Source: Bacteroidales bacterium (GTDB lineage Bacteria; Bacteroidota; Bacteroidia; Bacteroidales; F082). Taken from it: a DNA stretch of 46,664 nucleotides. Shown one piece after another: positions 26,734-33,733 of this stretch. The DNA is taken from positions 1 through 46,664 of the forward strand of contig JAFYIE010000085.1 in NCBI GenBank assembly GCA_017538795.1, in the 5' to 3' direction. The notes under the pieces were generated by a model, which worked only from the letters and a program-made list of their open reading frames with translations, searched no databases and had not been told where the DNA came from. Within the stretch, counting starts at the first letter, position 1; every line of letters begins with the position of its first letter. The position numbers and the translations under genes are program-made.

Positions 26734-27741
26734 CTATTCTTCTCGAACCAACTGTTCCCCTATTCTTTCAGTTAGAGGAAACAATACTGAATATTTCTCA
26801 TAATCTTCCTGCAGCAACTCTGACGAAGATGATTTCTTAGTGTCTGTATATTCATATTCGACAACATAGAACACATCTTCCACATCAATGTTCCTCACAA
26901 TATCTTCTTTTTTATGCGTCAACATCAGATGCCGGTATCTGTTAGAAGACTTCAGATTGAAAACGGAAGGGGTATCAGAATCACTATATCGATATAATTC
27001 CGTCTTATTGTGTTTAGACAATACTTGTGTGTACCCGAAGAGATTTATCACAAGAGAGTTTTGGGGCCACAAGGCATCTGCGGACAGAAGCATTTCGCTC
27101 TTGTCACGAAAAAACTCGCAACTGCCTATCGCGATAGAATCCGCATAAACAATACCCGATTCAATATTCCTTTTATTATCACGCATGATTTCCTCATATA
27201 AAGTGCTCTTGTCGAGAAACGGTAAAGCCATGTATCTGTCGTCAATCATCATGCTTCGTTTCTTCTGTGCAATGTCTTTTCTCTTTGACATAAAGTAATT
27301 TGTTACGTCATTACCGCAATGCACTTTTTTGCTTTTGGTGTCGATATAGAATTCACGTATGCCATCCATATAATACTTCAGGCATGAATCTACATGTTCT
27401 ATACTCCTAAAGTACACTTTACAATGATAGTACTTCTTTTTCTTTACCGTAACACTGACTTCTGATATTTTATAAGACGATGGAGACAGGAAAATGATGC
27501 TGTCCTCATTATAAACGAGACTCTTGGGCTCATAGCTTATATGAGAAATATGATATTTGAGACCTTTCTGAAGATTGGTACATCCTCCCATGTCAGAGCG
27601 TCCTACTACTGTTCCGTTAGCATCGTAGATAGTAGCATAACTAATTGGATTTCCAGTTATGCTGTCTGCCAGCATAACTTGCTGGGCTAATCCCACTAAT
27701 CTAGTAATGAAAAGCAGTTGAGCTAAAATAAAATATTTCAT
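26734..27741 (-). CDS. Exported protein with CarboxypepD_reg-like domain
   Basis: This 335-aa protein, counting from MKYFILAQLLFITRLVGLAQ, has a signal peptide followed by a CarboxypepD_reg-like beta domain (residues 20-95, with SITGNPISYATIYDANGTVV and SYKISEVSV). The remaining 240 residues match no family I know. Such proteins recur in Bacteroidetes peptide-export loci. Roles in surface assembly or self-protection are speculation. It lies between the adaptor gene and the precursor gene. Longer starts at 27759 and 27792 are possible. Confidence 0.7.
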   Translation of the reverse strand: MKYFILAQLLFITRLVGLAQQVMLADSITGNPISYATIYDANGTVVGRSDMGGCTNLQKGLKYHISHISYEPKSLVYNEDSIIFLSPSSYKISEVSVTVKKKKYYHCKVYFRSIEHVDSCLKYYMDGIREFYIDTKSKKVHCGNDVTNYFMSKRKDIAQKKRSMMIDDRYMALPFLDKSTLYEEIMRDNKRNIESGIVYADSIAIGSCEFFRDKSEMLLSADALWPQNSLVINLFGYTQVLSKHNKTELYRYSDSDTPSVFNLKSSNRYRHLMLTHKKEDIVRNIDVEDVFYVVEYEYTDTKKSSSSELLQEDYEKYSVLFPLTERIGEQLVREE

Positions 27742-27845
27742 ACTTCTATTTAGATTCATAGAGTAATCACAATTAACGGATATGATAAGCAATATCCGTC
27801 AATTGTGATACTAGATTGATGTGATATGACTTAACGTCTGGGGCT

Positions 27846-28028
27846 TCATGCATTTTTACCATGGTATACTCTGATACCAAAGATATATATTTCTGTATTT
27901 CCCTTTATCCCATCACTAAGACCTTTAACACTTACTATTTTTACAGTGCCTCCTCCATAGACGTTTTGCGCTTCATTAGCAGAAAGCTCACTACATAAAC
28001 TCTTTGAGTCAATTTTTTTAATATTCAT
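27846..28028 (-). CDS. Double-glycine leader precursor peptide
   Basis: This 60-aa peptide is a likely substrate of the C39 exporter. The leader (residues 1-26) ends in a hydrophobic and acidic stretch and a double glycine (LSANEAQNVYGG, Gly25-Gly26). The core from residue 27 has 34 residues, net charge about +3, many glycine and beta-branched residues, and no cysteine. The leader type is that of Bacteroidales GG natural-product precursors. The core does not carry the YGNGV motif of pediocin-like bacteriocins. No modifying enzyme is seen nearby, so it is probably exported unmodified. Function could be killing or signalling. Confidence 0.8.
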   Translation of the reverse strand: MNIKKIDSKSLCSELSANEAQNVYGGGTVKIVSVKGLSDGIKGNTEIYIFGIRVYHGKNA

Positions 28029-28083
28029 TTTTCTAATTTTTTTTGTTGTCCTACTCTTAAGATTTTCGGTTCTCTCCTGTTAA

Positions 28084-28112
28084 CCAGTTTGGTCTGGATT
28101 ATATATTTGTCG
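28084..28112 (-). promoter_or_regulatory. Conserved element upstream of the precursor gene (copy 2)
   Basis: The + strand reads CCAGTTTGGTCTGG (an inverted repeat, CCAG/CTGG) and then ATTATATATTTGTCG. It lies about 56 to 84 bases upstream of the precursor start. It matches the element before the adaptor gene in the same orientation. The 344 bases from 28029 to 28372 hold no other gene; the rest is AT-rich sequence with a third copy at 28311. Confidence 0.55.
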
Positions 28113-28310
28113 ACTCATATATATCAAATTGTATTTTCTCAACTTTATTTTTTTATTTTGCATATAGGCAGTGCCTTTTAGTTAATAAACTGTAATTATT
28201 CGCAACTATTCATAACTATAATTGCTATATTACCTATTATTTATTTTCATTTTACTATCTTTTATTATAATACTCTATCATTAAGGCAATGAGGCATCTA
28301 CCCATTATAA

Positions 28311-28337
28311 CTGTCTGGCCTGGATATTATCGTGTCG
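28311..28337 (-). promoter_or_regulatory. Conserved element, diverged copy 3
   Basis: The + strand reads CTGTCTGGCCTGGATATTAT then CGTGTCG, which aligns with the copies at 26641 and 28084 in the same orientation. No complete gene lies between it and the precursor on the minus strand, so it may be a second regulatory site or the remnant of a lost precursor gene's promoter. Confidence 0.4.
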
Positions 28338-28372
28338 ACTTGATTATACATTATAAAATTCATTATCTAGTT

Positions 28373-28780
28373 CTATCTAATTAGAATTTTTTCGAATGTT
28401 CCAACGTAAGTGTCTCCATAACCTGTTGTAATCACAATCACAAATTCACCATTTCCGTATTCAGAAAGGTCATAGGAGATAACATCTCCATAATTCATAT
28501 GAGGATTATCATAGATTATTTCATTGCCATTACGATATATGGCAATACTTCCGTAACCAAGATCTTCTTGAAAAGAAATGTGCAGAAATTCAGAATCAGA
28601 ATAGAAGATTGCATTAATAGCATACGCATTTTGAGAAGGTGAGCGCCAAATATCAGTTGGAAGATAAATGGGGCCATTTGCTTCGGACACTTCAAAATAG
28701 TGGATTCTACTATATGTAGCTGAACTTGCATTAATTGCAAAACATACAATAATTAGAATAACGAAAATAACCTTTTTCAT
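28373..28780 (-). CDS. Small secreted DUF3244-like protein
   Basis: This 135-aa protein, counting from MKKVIFVILIIVCFAINASS, has a signal peptide and one compact beta-rich domain ending GEFVIVITTGYGDTYVGTFE. This resembles DUF3244-type secreted domains of Bacteroidales. The ATG at 28780 agrees with a well-matched promoter just upstream; the longer frame from 28855 would lie outside the transcript. Its position between the precursor and the regulator suggests it belongs to the peptide locus. Function unknown. Confidence 0.65.
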   Translation of the reverse strand: MKKVIFVILIIVCFAINASSATYSRIHYFEVSEANGPIYLPTDIWRSPSQNAYAINAIFYSDSEFLHISFQEDLGYGSIAIYRNGNEIIYDNPHMNYGDVISYDLSEYGNGEFVIVITTGYGDTYVGTFEKILIR

Positions 28781-28800
28781 ACCTTTGAACTTTTTGGCTG

Positions 28801-28832
28801 CAAAGATATGATAAAATTTCCGTCGCAGCAAA
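28801..28832 (-). promoter_or_regulatory. Consensus Bacteroidetes promoter of the DUF3244-like gene
   Basis: On the minus strand TTTG at 28829-28832 is followed after 20 bases by TATCTTTG at 28801-28808, a full match to TTTG / TAnnTTTG. The expected transcript start is a few bases before the ATG at 28780. Confidence 0.8.
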
Positions 28833-28934
28833 TCGCTTTGGTCTATTTGTTGCACCTTAGAAATCTGTACCCATTGTAAATCAGTGGATTACGGGAACGT
28901 ATCCATGTTTTTACGATTATATTTGCAACAAAAA

Positions 28935-30602
28935 TTATAATCGTGCTTTCTTCTTTATTCTGGATCTGGTAGAACGTACGGTCGTATCTGAAACACCTAA
29001 AACATCTGCAATATCATAATCGTCATAACCCAAATCTTCGAGGATCAAAAATACATATTGGCGAACACTTAGAGGTGTATATCGCTCTAACCAGCCTGAA
29101 AATACCTTATTATTTATGATTTTATAAAAGTCAACCAATGAGTTTAAATCCTCGTCAGAATAATGAACTATAGGCTTTCTGTTCTTTATTGTCTCATAGA
29201 TAGTATTCCCTTTTTGCAGTTCTGACATAATAGATTTATAGAGTGTTGATATATTGTCTTTCAGTTCATCAATCTCCTTTTGCTTTGACCTGTCTGATGT
29301 CTTTAATAACTTTATTTTCTCTATGTTTTTGCTGATTTCTTCCTCATAATTAGATACTTTACTCACATACAATCCTATTTCATGTTGATACATATTTACC
29401 TTCTCGGTAAAATTCTCTATTTCTGATTTGTAGGTATCATTATTGTTGGTAAGTGTTTCTATTGTACTATTATATGATCTCACCCTCTTTTGGTGATAAC
29501 GGAAAGAAACAAAAAGAGCTGCACTGGCTAAAAACGCAATAACAAGAGCATATAATATTTTCTGATATAATTCCGACTCGGATTTCGCTCTATCATATTT
29601 TAACTGAAGCTCTTGTACTGTTTTAGAACTTTTATTTATAGTATCATTAAGACTGTCCAATTTTAATGAAATGATATATGCATCATCATAATTTCCAACC
29701 TCTGCATAATAATTCGCAATTATTTTATATAGATCTTTTTTTATCTTTACGTCATTTGTCGACAAAGCATGATCCCAATATTCTTTTGCTTTTAATCGGT
29801 CACCTCTTTGATATTCTATTTTACCAAGTAACATTTTTGCATGGGAATTGGGGTGAATAGAGTCAGATTGTAATGCGTTATTCTCAGATAAATCCATATC
29901 ACCTTTTTCATAATACATTTCACCTATATCTACTAATATGTCTGCTTTTAATATTGAATTGACATCATCAATATAGCGTAGTCCAGATTTTAAATAAAAA
30001 TAGGCACTATCCGATAAGTTTACTGCTGAATATGAAGATGCAACCATTACAAACGCTCGACTTATTAACGCCCTATCTTTAAGTTCAAATGAGCTCTCCA
30101 AGAATTTTTTAGAATATTCCAAAGTTAAGGCTTTGTTATCTGTAATATAGTTCAGATATATAAGTCTTTCATAGATTTTATTAGTTATCCAAGAATAACC
30201 AAATTCAATAGACAGGCCTTCCGCTTTCTTCAAATAATGAGCACTCACTTCTAATTGTTTTTTTGCATAACACATCATTCCTTTATAATAATATGAATCT
30301 GCTAAATGATAAGAATCATTATTATTTTCAAAAAACTGAATACTATAGTCTATTAAAGAATCGTTATCTGGGACTTTTTGTTTTTTTATGTTGGCAGATG
30401 TATATAATAAACCATATAGCGCTTTTAAATGATTATCTTTCAAAGCCTCATAGTCTATTTCTCGAAGAATAGATAATGTGCTGTCAGGATTATCGTTGAT
30501 AATATCTTCTGCTGTCTTTAGGGAAGAACAAATTTCATTCTGTGAGCAGGATACTATAAACAAAGATATAGGTAAAAACCATATAAGTCGAGATATCTTC
30601 AT
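28935..30602 (-). CDS. Membrane-anchored TPR regulator with LuxR-type HTH
   Basis: This 555-aa protein has a lipoprotein-like signal (LFIVSCSQN) and a series of tetratricopeptide repeats (about residues 25-320). A single membrane helix follows (ILYALVIAFLASAALFVSFR, about 345-365). Then come a long coiled coil (about 370-460) and a C-terminal helix-turn-helix (DDYDIADVLGVSDTTVRSTR). This layout is common in Bacteroidetes: periplasmic TPRs sense a ligand and the cytoplasmic HTH binds DNA. It is a candidate regulator of the adjacent peptide-export genes. I use the ATG at 30602, not 30626, because the promoter -7 box at 30634-30641 makes 30626 almost leaderless. Confidence 0.8.
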   Translation of the reverse strand: MKISRLIWFLPISLFIVSCSQNEICSSLKTAEDIINDNPDSTLSILREIDYEALKDNHLKALYGLLYTSANIKKQKVPDNDSLIDYSIQFFENNNDSYHLADSYYYKGMMCYAKKQLEVSAHYLKKAEGLSIEFGYSWITNKIYERLIYLNYITDNKALTLEYSKKFLESSFELKDRALISRAFVMVASSYSAVNLSDSAYFYLKSGLRYIDDVNSILKADILVDIGEMYYEKGDMDLSENNALQSDSIHPNSHAKMLLGKIEYQRGDRLKAKEYWDHALSTNDVKIKKDLYKIIANYYAEVGNYDDAYIISLKLDSLNDTINKSSKTVQELQLKYDRAKSESELYQKILYALVIAFLASAALFVSFRYHQKRVRSYNSTIETLTNNNDTYKSEIENFTEKVNMYQHEIGLYVSKVSNYEEEISKNIEKIKLLKTSDRSKQKEIDELKDNISTLYKSIMSELQKGNTIYETIKNRKPIVHYSDEDLNSLVDFYKIINNKVFSGWLERYTPLSVRQYVFLILEDLGYDDYDIADVLGVSDTTVRSTRSRIKKKARL

Positions 30603-30633
30603 CGCTATATTATTATTTGTTTGCATTTAACGA

Positions 30634-30680
30634 CAAAGTTACGAAAACTATTTCCTACTCCATAACATACCGATAGGTAT
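30634..30680 (-). promoter_or_regulatory. Promoter of the TPR regulator with ATACC/GGTAT operator
   Basis: On the minus strand TAACTTTG (30634-30641) is a -7 box and TATG at 30661-30664 is in the -33 place after 19 bases. Directly upstream, ATACCGATAGGTAT (30667-30680) is a palindrome with 5-bp arms. The same palindrome type is present at the synthase, second TetR and patatin promoters. Confidence 0.65.
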
Positions 30681-30753
30681 TTTAGAATAATTAAGGAATT
30701 TGTACTGTTATTTATGCTAAATTAGGAAAATGCAGGGATGATTCACAAGTATA

Positions 30754-31350
30754 TTACTCTCCTAACAGATATGCAATCCCATTAATATAGGATTGGAGAT
30801 GTTTGTTAACATTGAATAAATCCTGTTGACTGGCAGAAAGAAGCAAGGTTCCACTCTTTAGCAGACAATATGTTTTAAATGAATTGATCAGCCTGGGATT
30901 ATCTCGCATAATAACTGCGTTTTTTTCAATGTATTGAATTTCATCAGAAATATACCGTCCAATAATAATGTCAAAACACGGGTATAGTTTCCTGGCTTGG
31001 ACAATTATATTTAATACTGCTGGGGTGGGGTCTTTGAGATCGTAATTATCAGAAATATCATTGCAAAGCCTCTCAAAAGGAGTTTGATATTGATTGAAGA
31101 AGCCTGTAATTGTCGTATTTTGGATAGCAGAAGTATTAACTTCAGTGGTCAAAAACTTCGAAAGGAATCGTTCATTAATAATTGAATTGAATAGTTCATT
31201 TTTATTTTTGAAGAAATAAAAAATGGCACCACGCGTTCGCCCAATAGAACTCTCTATCTGTTCTATTGTTATTGCCTCCCAGTTATATACAAATAGCAAT
31301 TGATAGGTTTGAGACAATATCAGTTCGCGAGTATCTTTTTTTCTCTGCAT
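30754..31350 (-). CDS. TetR/AcrR family regulator
   Basis: This 198-aa protein, counting from MQRKKDTRELILSQTYQLLF, has an N-terminal TetR helix-turn-helix (EAITIEQIESSIGRTRGAIF, residues 25-45) and the usual FYFFKNKNELF following it. The C-terminal ligand domain is not assignable. The frame is open upstream to 31446, but the TetR domain begins here. A long hairpin with a terminal T-run ends just before this start. It is a relative of the other TetR gene in the window, 1.4 kb away. Confidence 0.85.
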   Translation of the reverse strand: MQRKKDTRELILSQTYQLLFVYNWEAITIEQIESSIGRTRGAIFYFFKNKNELFNSIINERFLSKFLTTEVNTSAIQNTTITGFFNQYQTPFERLCNDISDNYDLKDPTPAVLNIIVQARKLYPCFDIIIGRYISDEIQYIEKNAVIMRDNPRLINSFKTYCLLKSGTLLLSASQQDLFNVNKHLQSYINGIAYLLGE

Positions 31351-31353
31351 AAA

Positions 31354-31420
31354 AAGTATGGGAACATTCACTTTCAACAAGCCATTGGGAGAGGCCGTAA
31401 CGAAGTGAAGTCCCATACTT
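31354..31420 (-). terminator. Long hairpin directly before the TetR start (terminator or attenuator)
   Basis: On the minus strand AAGTATGGGA (31411-31420 side) pairs with TCCCATACTT (31354-31363). A second stem pairs TTCACTT with AAGTGAA inside it. The right arm continues as TTTTTATG, so the T-tract joins the sequence before the ATG of tetR at 31350. It may end the synthase transcript or regulate the TetR gene by attenuation. Confidence 0.65.
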
Positions 31421-31540
31421 ATATGATATGAGCACATATAGTACAAACTTCACATCTGTCTCGTTACTTCTTTTTCCCAATTTTAGTTGAAGACAAATAT
31501 GAACCCTAAATTTTGTGCAAAGATACGAAGAATTATTTGA

Positions 31541-32683
31541 TTAGTGGTCCTTTTTAACAGTCAATAACACTACTCCATAAGAAAATCTTCCGCTTTCAGG
31601 CACTAATAGTAATATTTTCTCTCCATCTACTAAAGATTTTGTTCTAACCAACTCATCCAATGCAGCAAAGATAGAAACAGATCCCACGTTGCCAACACTG
31701 GTCAGGTTTGTAAACCACCTGGATTCGTCGAGTGAAATATTCCGACGTTGAATTTCTTCGTCCAATTTGTGATAGAAGAACATTGACGATATGTGAGGTA
31801 TTACATAATTTATGGAGTTAGGATTTATATCGTGTTTTTGAAAAGCATACTCTATTGCATCAACAAATAGCCTGATAGCATGTTCATTGAGGATTTTTAC
31901 ATTTTGCTTGACACACCAAATGGATTTTTTTGCACGTTGTTCTTCGTTAAAATGTTTCCAGCCAATCAAAACACCTTGTTCATCAAGATCTCCTCCCATA
32001 TACATACAAGTTGGTTTGTTATTGGCATATGATATGGTTTCAATCCAGTCAATACGAAGATTTATATCGTTGTGAGGTTTATTTTCCAACAAGCAACATG
32101 CAGCTCCATCTGATAACATGAATCTTAGGAAATCCTTTTCAAAAGCGATAAGGGGATTCTTCTCAATTTTTGCCTTTGCATTATACTCTTCTTCAAATTG
32201 TCTTGAGAAAAGTATCGGAGATATTAGTTCTGACGTAGAACATATCGCATTTTGAGAATTGTCAGACAAGATTGACATGTATGCAGTCTTAAGTGATGCA
32301 ATACTTGTCATACACACTCCAGAGAAAGAGAAAATCTCCAGAGGATGGTCAAACGCCTCTCCATGTACCATTGACGCATGGGAAGGTAGGAACTGGTCTG
32401 GAGATGCTGTTCCGCAGGATAATACCTGAATCATAGAGAGTTCTTCTGATGACAGCATCTTTTTAATGGCTAATGCTGCCATTTGGGCATTTGTATGGGT
32501 TATGTTCTGTTTCTTGTCAAGAGCATAATACCTGTATTTAATGCCATTTTGTCTGAGGATAATGCTCCTCACTCTTGAAGGTTTACCACCAATCAAGCCC
32601 AAATAATTTTCCATTTCCTCATTTCCAACTGGATTGTTCGGGAAATAGGATGATGTTCTCGTAATAAAAACTTCTTTTGCCAT
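31541..32683 (-). CDS. DarB-like beta-ketoacyl-ACP synthase III
   Basis: This 380-aa protein is a KASIII-fold ketosynthase. The complete catalytic triad is present: Cys124 in FSGVCMTS, His297 in YVIPHISS and Asn332 in SVGNVGSVS. The N-terminus (VFITRTSSYFPNNPVGNEEM, then YLGLIGGKPSRVRS) resembles the DarB/flexirubin-type branch, which joins beta-ketoacyl chains into alkyl- or dialkylresorcinols. The partner aromatase and acyl carrier genes normally needed were not found in this window. The substrate cannot be read from sequence. It is a single gene between two TetR genes, with its own promoter. Confidence 0.8.
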   Translation of the reverse strand: MAKEVFITRTSSYFPNNPVGNEEMENYLGLIGGKPSRVRSIILRQNGIKYRYYALDKKQNITHTNAQMAALAIKKMLSSEELSMIQVLSCGTASPDQFLPSHASMVHGEAFDHPLEIFSFSGVCMTSIASLKTAYMSILSDNSQNAICSTSELISPILFSRQFEEEYNAKAKIEKNPLIAFEKDFLRFMLSDGAACCLLENKPHNDINLRIDWIETISYANNKPTCMYMGGDLDEQGVLIGWKHFNEEQRAKKSIWCVKQNVKILNEHAIRLFVDAIEYAFQKHDINPNSINYVIPHISSMFFYHKLDEEIQRRNISLDESRWFTNLTSVGNVGSVSIFAALDELVRTKSLVDGEKILLLVPESGRFSYGVVLLTVKKDH

Positions 32684-32687
32684 ATTT

Positions 32688-32742
32688 ACATACTATTTGT
32701 TATGTTGGGTGCAAAAATAGTAAAAATACGGCAAATAACAAA
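32688..32742 (-). promoter_or_regulatory. Promoter of the ketosynthase gene with downstream palindrome
   Basis: On the minus strand TTTG (32739-32742) is followed after 19 bases by TATTTTTG (32712-32719), a full consensus. Between the expected transcript start and the ATG lies ACATACTATTTGTTATGT (32688-32705, given on the + strand), a near-palindrome with ACATA/TATGT arms. A repressor bound there would block the promoter. Confidence 0.75.
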
Positions 32743-33351
32743 CTAATTCTTTATAAAATCATACAAATTTAGCATTTGTTCCAATAACTGATTGGAATTT
32801 AAGCCATCAGAAAACGAATTCATTAGAGTTAAACCATAATATATGCAAACGAATTGTTTTGCACTATTTAAAATATCAATGTCCTCTCGGATCTCACCAT
32901 CTTCTACACCTTTATGTAAAACAGATACCCACATACTTATATCGTTATTGACATTATGCCTATACCATATATTCACATCAGGGAAAAAGGTGCTTGCCTC
33001 AAGTATCGTTGAAACATAAGCTCTACTTGCATTGTCCCTAGTCATGTCCGGGAGTAATTCATATAGGCTATCCATAGTTTCTTTTACGCCTTTTACATAA
33101 AGATCAATGTAATCCCGAACAGAAGTGTAATCAGAACTAGTTACCTTAGTTGATATATTTTGTCTGTCAATAACAAAATGCTTTATAATATCATGGAACA
33201 AGTCCTTCTTATCCTTTGCATAATAGAAAATGGCTCCCCTCGTTAAACCAGATTCATTCTCAATGTCACTTAAAGACACACCTTCGAATTGTCTTACAAG
33301 AAAAAGCCTAAATGCAGCTTTATACAGGGTTTCTTTGTTACTTTTGCGCAT
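32743..33351 (-). CDS. TetR/AcrR family regulator
   Basis: This 202-aa protein, counting from MRKSNKETLYKAAFRLFLVR, has a TetR helix-turn-helix (VSLSDIENESGLTRGAIFYY, residues 25-45). The C-terminal domain resembles fatty-acid-responsive TetR regulators only in general outline. The start at 33351 places the HTH at the usual distance from the N-terminus and fits a TATTTTTG -7 box at 33371-33378. A palindrome lies upstream, so autoregulation is likely. It lies immediately upstream of the ketosynthase and in the same direction. Confidence 0.85.
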   Translation of the reverse strand: MRKSNKETLYKAAFRLFLVRQFEGVSLSDIENESGLTRGAIFYYAKDKKDLFHDIIKHFVIDRQNISTKVTSSDYTSVRDYIDLYVKGVKETMDSLYELLPDMTRDNASRAYVSTILEASTFFPDVNIWYRHNVNNDISMWVSVLHKGVEDGEIREDIDILNSAKQFVCIYYGLTLMNSFSDGLNSNQLLEQMLNLYDFIKN

Positions 33352-33370
33352 AATTTTCTTAATTTTGGCA

Positions 33371-33443
33371 CAAAAATACATAAAAAATTTCATATTTCAA
33401 TGAAAATTCGTAATTTTGTGCAACATACCGATAAGTTTGGTAT
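33371..33443 (-). promoter_or_regulatory. Promoter and operator of the second TetR gene
   Basis: On the minus strand TATTTTTG (33371-33378) is a -7 box and ATTG (33398-33401) lies at -33 after 19 bases. The palindrome ATACCGATAAGTTTGGTAT (33425-33443) sits upstream. A TAATTTTG on the + strand at 33411-33418 could be a weak opposing promoter ending at the same palindrome. The remaining part of the 382-base gap (33352-33733) holds no gene that I can support beyond a 14-codon frame at 33442. Confidence 0.6.
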
Positions 33444-33648
33444 GGGCATGGATTCTGTTGTGTCAACAAAAGGGAGAAAAAAGTAACGCATAGCAGATCC
33501 ATGCTTTTCTATTTTTATTTCGTACTTTTCTTTTAGGAACAACTATCTTTATATTGGAAAATATAGTATTTTGTTGCAAATACTTCCCGAAAAAACTTAT
33601 ATTCGCTTGATTTTAAGTTACTTTTGATTCTCGTGCTGCAACATTCTA

Positions 33649-33680
33649 TTTGGTATTTTAAATAATAATTTGTATCTTTG
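33649..33680 (+). promoter_or_regulatory. Promoter of the first amylase gene
   Basis: TTTG (33649-33652) is followed after 20 bases by TATCTTTG (33673-33680), a full Bacteroidetes consensus. The half-site TTGGTAT overlaps the -33 box, so the TetR-type operator may be present in reduced form. The ATG is 54 bases downstream. Confidence 0.75.
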
Positions 33681-33733
33681 CCAAAGAAATTCTATTTATG
33701 ATGCTGTATCTATTCACCAATAATAATACAATT

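Noticed and set aside
28140-28300. A second precursor peptide gene beside the third conserved element
   Set aside because: The minus-strand frames there stop after a few codons (for example six codons after an ATG near 28253), and none has a double-glycine leader.
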